DNA of 64,000 nt, taken from Anabaena lutea FACHB-196 (GTDB lineage: Bacteria > Cyanobacteriota > Cyanobacteriia > Cyanobacteriales > Nostocaceae). This document shows, piece after piece, positions 36,349 to 46,065 of this stretch. Made by a program: the position numbers and the translations under genes. Below the pieces are notes generated by a model that worked only from the letters and a program-made list of their open reading frames with translations, ran no database searches and was not told where the DNA came from. The stretch spans positions 1 through 64,000 of the forward strand of contig NZ_JACJST010000002.1 of NCBI RefSeq assembly GCF_014698305.1. Reading direction: 5' to 3'. Positions within the stretch are counted from its first letter, which is position 1, and each line of letters starts with the position of its first letter.

Positions 36349-37401
36349 ATGCAAATAAATGTCAAAATATTTACTGTTAACAAACGGTTTCCCTTAACAA
36401 TTAGTCGAGGAACAACGGCACAAACGACAAATGTATGGCTGCAAATTTCCGAAGATGGAATTGCAGGTTGGGGAGAAGCATCACCCTTTGGTGTTGGTAA
36501 TCATAGACAATCTACTGAGATAATCCAAGAGAGTTTGCGGCAGATTACACCGACATTGCAAAAATTCCACCCTTGGCAAAGGCAGGAAATTGAAGAATTA
36601 TTAACTCAAAAGCGGGTTCCTTCGGCTGTGAGGGCGGCTGTAGATATGGCGCTGTATGATTGGATGGGTAAGTGTGTAAACTTACCTCTGTGGCAAATCT
36701 GGGGGTTAAATCGAGATGCTATAGTCCCCACTTCGGTAACAATTGGCATTAATTCCCCAGCAGGTGCAGCGGCTAGGGCGAGAGACTGGTTACAATTTAT
36801 GGATGTGAGTTTGTTCAAAGTCAAGTTAGGTTCGAGCGAAGGGATAAATGCCGATAGACAAATGCTATTAGCTGTGCGTGAAGAAATTGCCGGAAAAGAG
36901 CTATTTGTAGATGCTAACGGAGGTTGGAGTTTAGCAGATGCGATCGCTATGTCTCTTTGGTTAGCTGATTTGGGTATAAAATATATAGAACAGCCATTAC
37001 CACGTGGACAGGAAACACATCTAGCCACTCTCAAGGAGCATTCACCTTTACCCATCTTTGTCGATGAAAGTTGCTTTACTAGCGCAGATATTCCCGAATT
37101 AGCCAATTATGTAGATGGTATCAACATCAAGCTGATGAAATCTGGGGGATTGAGTGAAGCAATGAGAATGGTACATACAGCAAAGGCGCATGATTTAAAA
37201 GTGATGTTTGGCTGTTATTCTGATAGTACTCTGGCAAATACAGCAGCATCACAGCTTGCACCCCTAGCTGATTATTTAGATTTAGATAGTCACCTTAACT
37301 TAATTGATGACCCATTTACGGGTGCATTAGTCAAAGAAGGGCGAATTTTGCCGAACGATTTACCTGGTTTGGGGGTACAATATAGTGCGTTTGCCGCTTA
37401 A
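36349..37401 (+). CDS. Dipeptide epimerase (enolase superfamily)
   Basis: The 350-residue protein is a muconate-lactonising-type enolase member, most like L-Ala-D/L-Glu epimerases that recycle peptidoglycan dipeptides. Catalytic and metal residues are visible: the Lys pair in LFKVKLG (157/159), D188 in VDANGGW, E214 in IEQPLP, D239 in FVDES and the opposite Lys in NIKLMKSGG. The exact dipeptide is unknown. The next gene overlaps by 17 bp and encodes a DUF1611 protein, a pairing that supports a role in D-amino-acid or dipeptide metabolism. A TACAAT box ends only 9 bases before the ATG, so the leader may be very short. Confidence 0.9.
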   Translation: MQINVKIFTVNKRFPLTISRGTTAQTTNVWLQISEDGIAGWGEASPFGVGNHRQSTEIIQESLRQITPTLQKFHPWQRQEIEELLTQKRVPSAVRAAVDMALYDWMGKCVNLPLWQIWGLNRDAIVPTSVTIGINSPAGAAARARDWLQFMDVSLFKVKLGSSEGINADRQMLLAVREEIAGKELFVDANGGWSLADAIAMSLWLADLGIKYIEQPLPRGQETHLATLKEHSPLPIFVDESCFTSADIPELANYVDGINIKLMKSGGLSEAMRMVHTAKAHDLKVMFGCYSDSTLANTAASQLAPLADYLDLDSHLNLIDDPFTGALVKEGRILPNDLPGLGVQYSAFAA

Positions 37402-38431
37402 TCAAAAAACAGCAATTTTACTGCATGAAGGGCTGAATGGGGCTAATGGTAAAACGGGGTTATCAATTTTACGCTACAGTGAAGCCCCAGTTGTCGCAGT
37501 CATAGATCGGGAATCTGTTGGTAAATCTTTACCAGAATTAACAGGTATCAAGCGCGATGTGCCGATTGTGGCATCATTAGCCGCAGCGTTACAGTATCAG
37601 CCAGAAGTGCTGGTAATTGGTATCGCTCCCAAAGGTGGTTTAGTCCCAGACGATTACTGGCCTGACATTAAAGATGCTCTAAAAGCAGGAATGTCTTTAG
37701 TAAATGGTTTACACACCCCTCTAGCTAATATCCCGGATTTAAATGCCCTACTGAAACCAGGACAAATCATTTGGGATGTAAGAAAAGAACCAGCTAATTT
37801 AGATGTAGCTTCGGGGTTAGCACGGACTCTTCCCTGTCGTCGGGTATTGACGGTGGGTACAGATATGGCTATTGGCAAAATGTCCACTAGTTTAGAATTA
37901 CATTGGGCTGCAAAATTGCGAGGTTGGCGTTCCAAGTTTTTGGCAACTGGTCAAACTGGTTTAATGTTAGAAGGTGATGGTGTGGCTTTGGATGCTGTAC
38001 GTGTAGACTTCGCTGCTGGTGCTGTAGAACAGCTGGTGATGCGGTTTGGTAAACACTACGATATTCTGCAAATTGAAGGACAAGGTTCTCTGTTACATCC
38101 TGGTTCAACTGCCACTTTACCTCTAATTCGTGGTTCTCAACCAACGCATTTAATACTAGTTCATCAAGCTGGACAAACTCATAACCGCAATAATCCTCAT
38201 GTCCCCATTCCATCTTTACCAGAAGTAATTCGGATGTATGAAATGGTGGCTAGTGCGGGGGGTGCTTTTGCTACAGTTCCTGTGGTGGGGATAGCTTTGA
38301 ATACTAGATATTTAGATGAATCTGGGTCTAAGGATGCGATCGCTCAAACTATAGCCGAAACCGGTCTACCTTGTACAGATCCGGTGCGTTATGGTGGTGG
38401 TGTGTTGTTAGATGCAGTCATGCAGAGTTAA
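37385..38431 (+). CDS. DUF1611 (DgcN-like) protein
   Basis: The 348-residue protein has a Rossmann-like N-terminal domain (about 1-130) and a P-loop-like second domain with VLTVGTDMAIGKMSTSLEL (about 155-175) and QIEGQGSLLHPG. This fits the DUF1611 family, whose member DgcN is tied to D-glutamate metabolism, where N-acetylation has been proposed. It starts with GTG inside the epimerase gene, so the two are co-translated. The pair probably handles D-glutamyl or peptidoglycan-derived dipeptides. Confidence 0.85.
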   Translation: MRLPLNQKTAILLHEGLNGANGKTGLSILRYSEAPVVAVIDRESVGKSLPELTGIKRDVPIVASLAAALQYQPEVLVIGIAPKGGLVPDDYWPDIKDALKAGMSLVNGLHTPLANIPDLNALLKPGQIIWDVRKEPANLDVASGLARTLPCRRVLTVGTDMAIGKMSTSLELHWAAKLRGWRSKFLATGQTGLMLEGDGVALDAVRVDFAAGAVEQLVMRFGKHYDILQIEGQGSLLHPGSTATLPLIRGSQPTHLILVHQAGQTHNRNNPHVPIPSLPEVIRMYEMVASAGGAFATVPVVGIALNTRYLDESGSKDAIAQTIAETGLPCTDPVRYGGGVLLDAVMQS

Positions 38432-38470
38432 GGCACTAGTACCGTTTTGTCGGAATTAAAAATTAAAAAA

Positions 38471-38562
38471 GGACTTACGCAAAAACTCTCCCTTTCTTCA
38501 TTATTCCGTCCTTTATTCTGTCTTATCTGCATTTAGCTATTCCGTAACTCCTGCGTAAGTTC
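38471..38562. repeat. MITE-like element with GGACTTACGCA ends
   Basis: GGACTTACGCA (38471-38481) and TGCGTAAGTTC (38552-38562) are inverted ends, 10 of 11 bases matching, enclosing about 70 bp. No coding capacity. ACTTACGCA ends are recurrent on small non-autonomous elements in Nostocales. Confidence 0.75.
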
Positions 38563-38651
38563 TCAACAAGAAGAAAAAATACACTTCTAAAATGAACCAA
38601 TTCTAAAATTCTCCGTCACTGGAGATATGAAGAGATTTTAGAGGTTGAGTT

Positions 38652-39416
38652 ATGTTATTGTCACCACGTCAGGTTTTATTTTTGAGTAGTTTGAGCTTAT
38701 CCTTATTTATTGGTAATTCTGTAGCCTTTGCCCAAACTGGCAGTGTTGTTGTACCAACAGTACCATCAGGCTCATCAACACCAGTTGATACATCTACAGA
38801 TACGCCTATTGATACCACATCTGCTACTGGGGCAAGATTTAGCTGCCAATTCTACGATGGCAAGTACACTGTCATGTATCAACCACAAAGTCAACCAGGG
38901 CAATTCTTTGCTTGGGCTGCACCTGCTTCTCTCGGTGGTGGTTGGACTCCCCAAAAGCGTTGTGAAGCGATCGCTTCTCGCTTAGAATTATATCGCCCCG
39001 ATGGCTTACAAGAACTAGATATAGCCAGAGAAAATAACGAAAACATCATCTGCGTCACTACTGAAGCTAACTCCGCTTGTCGAATTCTGCTCACAGTCCC
39101 CCGTGATAAAGACCCCTACGCTATTCGCAGCAGTGTTTTCAACAACTTAGCCAATGCTGACAACGGACAGCAAACCGTAGCTGTTAATACTTATACTAAT
39201 CGCTCTAGAGGAGGCACAAACGAATTATTCAATTTAGGTCGCACCCTCCTAGGTGGTAACAACCGGGTAAATTCATCCAAAAGTGGCATTAATTTGAAAC
39301 CTTTCCTAGATCCCAAAGATGGTGGTACAGCGAAAAATCTCAGAAATGGAGTATCTATCCGTCGTCAGTCTCCACCACAGAACCGTACTATCCTCAATCC
39401 TCAGTTATTCCGCTGA
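38652..39416 (+). CDS. COP23-domain secreted protein
   Basis: The 254-residue protein has a signal peptide (VLFLSSLSLSLFIGNSVAFAQ, cut after about residue 28), a Ser/Thr/Pro linker to about residue 58, and the COP23 domain at about 60-170. Paired Cys are visible at RFSCQFYDG, WTPQKRCEAIA, NIICVTTEA and ACRILLTV. COP23 was first seen as a circadian-oscillating cyanobacterial membrane protein; its function is unknown. The C-terminal 80 residues are basic and disordered. A ribosome site (GAGG) precedes the ATG. A hairpin terminator follows. Confidence 0.88.
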   Translation: MLLSPRQVLFLSSLSLSLFIGNSVAFAQTGSVVVPTVPSGSSTPVDTSTDTPIDTTSATGARFSCQFYDGKYTVMYQPQSQPGQFFAWAAPASLGGGWTPQKRCEAIASRLELYRPDGLQELDIARENNENIICVTTEANSACRILLTVPRDKDPYAIRSSVFNNLANADNGQQTVAVNTYTNRSRGGTNELFNLGRTLLGGNNRVNSSKSGINLKPFLDPKDGGTAKNLRNGVSIRRQSPPQNRTILNPQLFR

Positions 39417-39476
39417 TGTATGCTGTATCTTAATTAGCTTGTTGGCGATGAAATAATTATTAATAAATACAGTTTT

Positions 39477-39509
39477 AGCTTCTTTGTATGTATCTATAAA
39501 GAAGCTTTT
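39477..39509 (+). terminator. Hairpin terminator after the COP23 gene
   Basis: AGCTTCTTT and AAAGAAGCT (39477-39506) form a perfect 9-bp stem around a 12-base loop, followed by TTT. It lies 60 bp after the COP23 stop. The remaining sequence to 39741 is the leader of the RTX gene, with AAGGA 10 bases before its ATG. Confidence 0.75.
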
Positions 39510-39741
39510 GCCTGTTGTTAGTTTTAAAAACTGACTAGTATAAATTTTTAGTAAAAATATCATGCGATGTCTCGACTATTCAAGGTTTTCATCCTACAGT
39601 AATTGATGAGAAATTAAAAAAAAGCAAGATTTGTCAAGAGCCAGAAGTAAGACTATTAATGTCTAAGTGACTGTCATCCGGACAAATTTTGCTTTCAGTT
39701 TAAATCAATACAGTGTTAAAACTGTAATAAGGAACAAATAA

Positions 39742-41661
39742 ATGACAATATCATTTAGCGCACCCAACAATTTATCCGCTGGAGATCGCCCCTATTCTGT
39801 AGCGGTAGCAGATTTTAACAAAGACGGCAAGCTCGATGTAGCAGTAGCAAATACTGGTGATAAAACTGTCTCCATCTTATTGGGTGATGGTGCAGGTAGT
39901 TTCAACTTATTCGGTAGCTATAGTGTAGGGTCTACATGGAATCCGGTTTCCATAGCTGTATTAGACTTGAACGGTGATGGCAACCTAGACTTAGCATCAG
40001 CAAATTTAGACTTGTCAAATCTTTCTGTTGCTAACAGTGATGTCTCCATCATATTTGGTAATGGTACAGGTGCTTTCAACTCAGACCCCAACTATCCCAA
40101 CTATGATGTTTCTGGACTGAGTGGACTGAATGCGATCGCTCTTGCTGACTTCAACAATGATGGCATTTTAGACCTGGCAGCAGGTACACTTTCCAGCAAT
40201 AATGTCTCAATCTTCTTGGGCGATGGTGTATCCAACTTTTCAACTGTTTTTGATTATAATATTGGTAATACTACCCGTGCGATCGCTCTCGCTGACTTCA
40301 ACAATGATGGCATTTTAGACCTGGCACAGGTCAGATCTGGTCAAAGCAAAGTCTTTGTACGATTAGGGTCAGGTACAGGTAGCTTTGGTCAACCAGTTTC
40401 CTTTGGTACTCCCGCTGAATTCACCGTAGGAACAGAACCTCGCTCAGTAGCTATAGCCGACATCAATGGTGACGGACTCCTCGACATATTAGTAGCAAAC
40501 AGTGATGATGATAATATTTCATTACTATTAGGCGATGGCACAGGCAATTTCGGCGCTGCCACCTACTATGCAGCCGCAGATGGTTCTCGCACTTTAGCTG
40601 TAGCAGACTTTGACGATGATGGCAAACTTGATCTCGTAGTAGGTAACGAACTCGACGACACTATTTCGGTGCTGTTGAATACAACTACCGGAGACAATTT
40701 TGTTGGGAATATCGGCGATGATTACTATGTTGTTGATAATATAGGTGACGAAATTGACGAAGGTTTGAATGGTGGCACAGATACAGTTAGAGCCTCAGTC
40801 ACATACACCTTAGACGACAACGTAGAACGTCTGACTTTAGCTGGAAGCAACAATATCAACGGTACAGGTAACAACCTGAATAACAACATCACAGGTAATA
40901 GTGGCAATAATATTCTTGATGGTCGTGGTGGTAACGATTCTCTTTACGGTGAAGCTGGTGATGATACCCTAATTGGTGGTGATGGTAACGACAACCTCTT
41001 TGGTGGTGAAGGTGCTGATGAGCTAATTGGTGGTAACGGCAATGACACCTACTTTGTTGAGAATGTGGGTGACACAGTTACCGAAAATATTAATGGTGGC
41101 ATAGACACAGTTAACTCCTCTGTCAACTTCACTTTAAGCGACAACGTAGAACGTCTAACTTTAACTGGAACCGACAATATCAACGGTACAGGTAACGTCC
41201 TAAATAACAATCTCACAGGTAATGCTAGCAATAATATCCTAACGGGTAATGGTGGCAACGACTATCTTTACGGTAATGCAGGTGATGATACCCTAATTGG
41301 TGGTTTGGGTAATGACACCCTGTTTGGTGGTGCCGGTAATGATATTTTCCGCTTCAATAGCACAAATGAAGGGATTGATAGAATTCAAGACTTTTCATTA
41401 GTAGGTACTGACGTTATTCAAATATCTGCTAGTGGGTTTGGTAATGTTTTGACTGCAAATGCGGTTCTTGATGTTTCTGCTTTCCGTTCTGGTGCAGGGA
41501 TAACAACAGCTGATACTGGCGCACAAAGATTTATTTACAACACTAGCAATGGTGCATTGTTCTTTGATGCTGACGGGAATGGCGCTGGTAATAAGATTCA
41601 AATTGCCATATTCTCTGGACTACCTACTCTTAGTAATAGTGACTTCTTTGTTATTGCCTAA
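39742..41661 (+). CDS. FG-GAP repeat / RTX calcium-binding protein, likely T1SS cargo
   Basis: The 639-residue protein has six FG-GAP/VCBS repeats in the first 310 residues (each with DFNxDGxLD calcium loops). Two duplicated blocks follow, of the form YxVxNxGDxxxE ... DNVERLTL, separated by RTX nonapeptides (GGNGNDxLxG, about 395-440 and 500-535). A C-terminal domain (540-639) ends GLPTLSNSDFFVIA. There is no signal peptide, as expected for a type I secretion substrate whose signal is at the C-terminus. The exporter genes follow downstream. Function may be adhesion or surface/polysaccharide association. Two 52-bp DNA stretches (40133 and 40278) are nearly identical. Confidence 0.92.
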   Translation: MTISFSAPNNLSAGDRPYSVAVADFNKDGKLDVAVANTGDKTVSILLGDGAGSFNLFGSYSVGSTWNPVSIAVLDLNGDGNLDLASANLDLSNLSVANSDVSIIFGNGTGAFNSDPNYPNYDVSGLSGLNAIALADFNNDGILDLAAGTLSSNNVSIFLGDGVSNFSTVFDYNIGNTTRAIALADFNNDGILDLAQVRSGQSKVFVRLGSGTGSFGQPVSFGTPAEFTVGTEPRSVAIADINGDGLLDILVANSDDDNISLLLGDGTGNFGAATYYAAADGSRTLAVADFDDDGKLDLVVGNELDDTISVLLNTTTGDNFVGNIGDDYYVVDNIGDEIDEGLNGGTDTVRASVTYTLDDNVERLTLAGSNNINGTGNNLNNNITGNSGNNILDGRGGNDSLYGEAGDDTLIGGDGNDNLFGGEGADELIGGNGNDTYFVENVGDTVTENINGGIDTVNSSVNFTLSDNVERLTLTGTDNINGTGNVLNNNLTGNASNNILTGNGGNDYLYGNAGDDTLIGGLGNDTLFGGAGNDIFRFNSTNEGIDRIQDFSLVGTDVIQISASGFGNVLTANAVLDVSAFRSGAGITTADTGAQRFIYNTSNGALFFDADGNGAGNKIQIAIFSGLPTLSNSDFFVIA

Positions 41662-41705
41662 TGAAAGAAGTCTAATTTCATATTAGTCCTGGCTATACAC
41701 ACAAA

Positions 41706-41879
41706 ACCTTCACCAACAAGCCCTCACTTTAACAGAGTGGGGGTCTAAGCAAAAAGCCAATCTCCTCTGGCTGTAAGGCTTTTAGCCACACAATAAGACC
41801 AGCCTCATCTCCGGCTGATCCGATGTTTGTCTAGCCACAGACGCTGATTCAGTAAAGCTTTTCAGAACTTGGTGAAGGT
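41706..41879. other. Structured intergenic element (ncRNA or MITE candidate)
   Basis: ACCTTCACCAACAAG (41706-41720) pairs with CTTGGTGAAGGT (41868-41879). Inside lie further stems: CCCTCACT/AGTGGGGG, AAAAGCC/GGCTTTT and CAGCC/GGCTG. The element sits in the 523-bp gap between the RTX gene and the secretion genes. It could be a structured RNA leader or a small transposable element. The downstream 300 bp hold the promoter of the parvulin gene. Confidence 0.45.
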
Positions 41880-42184
41880 ATTGTTAGGAGATAATTGATT
41901 TCGTGAAGTTACCGGCTAGATTTGAAAGTTTTGTTGATTTACTGCCAGTTTAAGCTTGCAAATTCAAAAAATTGTGATAGTTTGGTACGATAATATCCAA
42001 ATACGGATGTCCTTGTTATTAAGTTTGACAAGAGCATATTCGGTTATTGCTATGATTTATAGCAAGCATCTAAGCGCGTAGTAAGAAAAATGGGACGAAG
42101 TTATAGATAACTACGTAACCTTAACCCATAGATAAACTGCCTGCAATCTGTTTCTACTATATTTTTGGACAACAATTAATAACG

Positions 42185-42919
42185 GTGGTAACTCTGCTTA
42201 CAAGTGATATGAATTCAGTACTGCAATTTGGCGATAGCATACTCACAGCCTCAGAAGTTCTGCAATCATTGGCAAAATACCAGTTAATGCCACTATTGCT
42301 CAGAGAGGTGGTGATTGATCAAGCGATCGCACAGATTGAGTGTACGCCACAAGAAGAGCAACTGGCCTGTGAACAGTTAGCCCAACAATATCAAGGGCGA
42401 CAAGAACAGGGAATAAGTTCCGAACAGTTAAATACTGTCGCTATTCGCCAATTAAAACTAGAAAAGTTTAAAGAAGCGACTTGGGGACTAGATTTAGACT
42501 CTTACTTTTACCAACGCAAAGCGCAGTTGGATCGAGTTATCTATTCTTTAATTACCACTTCTGATATCGGTATTGCCCAAGAAATCTACTTCCGCATTCA
42601 AGAAGGAGAACAGTCCTTTGCTCAACTAGCGCGGGAATACGCCGAAGGCCCTGAAGCTCAAACAGATGGTTTAGTCGGTCCTGTAGAATTACAATCTCTT
42701 CATCAATCTCTAGTCAAAATTTTATCTGTTAGCCAACCACAGCAAGTTTTTCCGCCGACTCAAATAGGAGATCGGATCGTGATTGTGAGATTAGAAAGAC
42801 TACTACCCGCTCAACTGGATAGACCGACGCGTCAACGATTGCTAAACGAACGTTTCCAGGGTTGGCTACAAACACAAATAGCTGCACAAAACTGGCAAAT
42901 TCAACCATCAGAAGGATGA
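42185..42919 (+). CDS. Parvulin-type peptidyl-prolyl isomerase
   Basis: The 244-residue protein has a SurA/PrsA-like N-terminal helical part (about 10-120), then a parvulin domain with SFAQLAREYAEGPEAQTDGLVGPVEL (about 145-170) and QVFPPTQIGDRIVIVRLE. It lacks a signal peptide, so it may act in the cytoplasm on the RTX cargo before export. It lies immediately upstream (42 bp) of the exporter gene, a common arrangement in cyanobacterial type I secretion loci. The GTG at 42185 is the longest start; an ATG at 42209 is also possible. Confidence 0.8.
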   Translation: MVTLLTSDMNSVLQFGDSILTASEVLQSLAKYQLMPLLLREVVIDQAIAQIECTPQEEQLACEQLAQQYQGRQEQGISSEQLNTVAIRQLKLEKFKEATWGLDLDSYFYQRKAQLDRVIYSLITTSDIGIAQEIYFRIQEGEQSFAQLAREYAEGPEAQTDGLVGPVELQSLHQSLVKILSVSQPQQVFPPTQIGDRIVIVRLERLLPAQLDRPTRQRLLNERFQGWLQTQIAAQNWQIQPSEG

Positions 42920-42961
42920 ATTGGCTGAAATATTAACCATAGTAAATTAATTTTCATAAAC

Positions 42962-45900
42962 ATGACTTATATTAAGAACGTTTTTGAAGACTTTCTCATC
43001 ACTGTTGAAGGATTTGAGCAATTATCAGCAGCGGAAGCAAACAATCTATTATCACAACAGCAAGCTTTACGCTACCGGATAGGTCAAAAAATAATCAGTA
43101 AAGAAAAACTACCTGATCGCATAGCAATTCTTTACGAAGGAAGAGTCAGGCTGTTGGCATATGATCCCCAAACACAATTGCCAATTACCTTAAAAATACT
43201 AGAACCCGGAGCAATCATTGGCGAGATTAGTTTATTGCGGCAGATTGCTTGTGAAACAGCGATCGCATCCACCGAAGTCATCTGCTTAACTTTCAGCACA
43301 GTAGATTATTTACGTCTTCTGTCCCAGAATCCAGCATTTGCCAATGCGCGTCAAAACTCTAGTCACCTGATAGAACTATTCGATGTTATTAGCCCGCAAT
43401 TAGCCCAACAAGCTAACGCTGGTTTAAATCTCAAAGAAATCTCTCAACAAGCTTTATTAGGCGCGAAAATACATCAACTCCCACCAGGAAAAACCCCTTT
43501 TAGCCAACTAGACAGTGGTAGTATCTGGTTTGTTAGCGGTGGTGGTATAGTAACTAATTTTCCCCCCGGTTCTCGGTTAGAATCTACCAGCGCCAAAGAT
43601 GTTTTGGAAGTAACGGGGAATGTTCCCGCTCGTTTAGTTGGTATCAATCCCATAGATTTATTATTCCTGGATGATCATCAAATAGAGCCGGAAATTCCAG
43701 CCAATCAAAGAGCAATTATCGATGAGTTAGAAATTCCCTACGCCACAACAGAGGAAGTTTTACCATCACCTTCCGACACACCACAAGTTAAGCAAAAACA
43801 TCAAAACTACCCATTTTTTCGCGGACAGGGCGAATTAAATTCTACCCTTGCTTGCTTCCAAATGGTTGCCAAGCACTTAGAAATTCCCTTGCGGAAAGAG
43901 GTAATTCGTCGCATCTTAAATGAGCAAATTAAACGCCAAACTGGCATATCCTTTCAACTTTGCGCTTATTTAGCCGAATTAATCGGACTCAGATCTCAAT
44001 TAGTAGATGTTCCCGCTGCTTCCATCACACGCATTCCTACACCAGCACTAATTCAATATAGTGATAGTTATGCAGTTATCTATGCAGTAGATGCCAATAC
44101 AGTGGTTTTGGGTGTGCCATCTAGAGGGATTATCCGCTGCAAACCGGGCAAACTACTAGAAGAATTAGAAACTGATGACAGTAATTTGCAGCCGCAAGCC
44201 AGGGTATTATTGCTCAGTGCTACCCAAGAAACACCCCAAGAACGCTTTGGTTTGCGCTGGTTTTTACCATATTTATCAAAATACCGTCGCGTTCTCATAG
44301 AAGTCTTCATTGCTTCCTTTTTCGTACAACTAGCAGCTTTAGCCAATCCCCTAGTTATTCAGTTAATTATTGATAAAGTCATCGTCCAAAATAGTATTAG
44401 TACCCTGAATGTTTTAGGGGTTTTACTACTAGCAGTTGGTGTATTTGAAGCAATACTAACTACATTGCGGACTTACTTATTTGTAGATACCACCAACCGC
44501 ATTGATATGAGTTTGGGGTCACAAATTATTGACCACTTACTACGATTACCACTCCGCTATTTTGAACGGCGACCAGTTGGTGAACTATCTACTCGCATCA
44601 ATGAATTAGAAAATATTCGCCAGTTTCTCACAGGTACGGCGTTAACCGTGGGATTAGATGCATTGTTCTCGATAGTTTATATCGTTGTCATGCTGTTTTA
44701 CAGTTGGCAACTAACCATAGTCGGTTTAGGAACAATTCCCCTATTTGTGGTGATTACATTAATTGCTGCCCCCACAGTCAGCAGACAGTTACGAGCCAAA
44801 GCTGAACGCAACGCCGAGACTCAATCTTATTTGGTCGAAGTCATGTCAGGCATTCAAACAGTGAAAGCGCAAAATATCGAATTGCGATCGCGCTTTTCCT
44901 GGCAAGAACGTTACGCTCGGTTTGTGGCCGCAGGCTTTAAAACTGTGATCACTTCCACCCTGGCTAATTCAACTAGTCAGTTTCTCAACAAACTCAGCAG
45001 CTTACTAGTTTTGTGGGTAGGAGCTTATTTGGTATTACAAGGAGAGTTAACCCTAGGGGAATTAATCGCCTTTAGAATTATCTCCAGTTACGTTACTAGC
45101 CCAATATTACGTTTGGCACAAATCTGGCAAAACTTCCAAGAAACTGGGTTATCTTTAGAACGTCTCAGCGACATTGTTGATACACCACAAGAAGCAGAAA
45201 TAGACAAAAACAACATTCCCTTACCTGCAATCTCTGGTGCAGTTAAATATGAAAACGTTTCTTTCCGATTTGCTCCCAGTGGACCACTGCAACTGAACAA
45301 TGTTAGCCTCGATTTCCAGGCTGGTAAATTTGTCGGTATTGTTGGACAGAGTGGTTCAGGTAAAAGCACAATGATGAAGTTGCTGCTGAGACTTTATAAC
45401 ATCGAGTCCGGCAGAATTTTAATCGATGGTTACGACATTAGCAAAGTAGAACTTTATTCCCTACGTCGGCAAATTGGTGTCGTTCCTCAAGATCCGTTGT
45501 TGTTTGATGGCACAGTTCAAGAAAACATTGCTCTGACAAATCCTGAAGCGACAACCGAGGAAATTATCGAAGCCGCGCGGATTGCTGTAGCCCATGAATT
45601 TATCATGAACTTACCCAATGGCTACAACACACGAGTAGGTGAAAGAGGTTCAGCCCTTTCTGGTGGACAAAGACAAAGAATTGCGATCGCTCGTTCGATT
45701 TTACAAAAACCCAAATTATTAGTGTTGGACGAAGCCACCAGCGCCTTAGATTATCCCACCGAAAGACAAATAGGACTCAATTTAGCTAGAGCATTTCAAG
45801 GTACTACCGTCTTCTTTATTACTCACCGTCTGAATACTGTTAGTAATGCAGATGCGATTATCGTCATGGATGCCGGTAGGGTAGTGGAGCAAGGTAGCCA

Positions 45901-45967
45901 TCAAGAATTAATGGCGGCTAAAGGGCATTATTTCTACCTTTATCAACAGCAAGAAGTCAATTTGTAA
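42962..45967 (+). CDS. Type I secretion ABC exporter with cNMP-binding and degenerate C39 domains
   Basis: The 1001-residue exporter has a cyclic-nucleotide-binding-like domain at about 15-125 and a linker. A C39-like domain at about 283-405 and six membrane helices at about 440-710 follow, then an ATPase with Walker A GIVGQSGSGKST, signature LSGGQRQRIA and Walker B LLVLDEATSALD. In the C39 domain the catalytic Cys is replaced by Ser (ELNSTLACF, S294), the His by Tyr (SYAVIYAV) and the Asp is missing. So it is a docking domain as in HlyB, not a leader peptidase. The cargo is probably the RTX protein. Cyclic nucleotide control is possible. Confidence 0.92.
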   Translation: MTYIKNVFEDFLITVEGFEQLSAAEANNLLSQQQALRYRIGQKIISKEKLPDRIAILYEGRVRLLAYDPQTQLPITLKILEPGAIIGEISLLRQIACETAIASTEVICLTFSTVDYLRLLSQNPAFANARQNSSHLIELFDVISPQLAQQANAGLNLKEISQQALLGAKIHQLPPGKTPFSQLDSGSIWFVSGGGIVTNFPPGSRLESTSAKDVLEVTGNVPARLVGINPIDLLFLDDHQIEPEIPANQRAIIDELEIPYATTEEVLPSPSDTPQVKQKHQNYPFFRGQGELNSTLACFQMVAKHLEIPLRKEVIRRILNEQIKRQTGISFQLCAYLAELIGLRSQLVDVPAASITRIPTPALIQYSDSYAVIYAVDANTVVLGVPSRGIIRCKPGKLLEELETDDSNLQPQARVLLLSATQETPQERFGLRWFLPYLSKYRRVLIEVFIASFFVQLAALANPLVIQLIIDKVIVQNSISTLNVLGVLLLAVGVFEAILTTLRTYLFVDTTNRIDMSLGSQIIDHLLRLPLRYFERRPVGELSTRINELENIRQFLTGTALTVGLDALFSIVYIVVMLFYSWQLTIVGLGTIPLFVVITLIAAPTVSRQLRAKAERNAETQSYLVEVMSGIQTVKAQNIELRSRFSWQERYARFVAAGFKTVITSTLANSTSQFLNKLSSLLVLWVGAYLVLQGELTLGELIAFRIISSYVTSPILRLAQIWQNFQETGLSLERLSDIVDTPQEAEIDKNNIPLPAISGAVKYENVSFRFAPSGPLQLNNVSLDFQAGKFVGIVGQSGSGKSTMMKLLLRLYNIESGRILIDGYDISKVELYSLRRQIGVVPQDPLLFDGTVQENIALTNPEATTEEIIEAARIAVAHEFIMNLPNGYNTRVGERGSALSGGQRQRIAIARSILQKPKLLVLDEATSALDYPTERQIGLNLARAFQGTTVFFITHRLNTVSNADAIIVMDAGRVVEQGSHQELMAAKGHYFYLYQQQEVNL

Positions 45968-46065
45968 TTTTTAGGGGTGGGGTTTCCTCACCCTGGAAAT
46001 CACTTATTTAAACTATTGACTTAAATTTTCAATTCCAAACCTCAAATCTAAAATCTAAAATTGTT

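Noticed and set aside
36606-37106. 166-codon minus-strand frame within the epimerase gene
   Set aside because: The plus strand has all catalytic residues of the enolase superfamily; the minus frame has no recognisable features.
37887-38213. 108-codon minus-strand frame within the DUF1611 gene
   Set aside because: Overlaps a conserved gene completely and has no ribosome site or family match.
43840-44180. Active C39 leader peptidase in the exporter
   Set aside because: Cys, His and Asp of the catalytic triad are all replaced, so a docking role is more likely.
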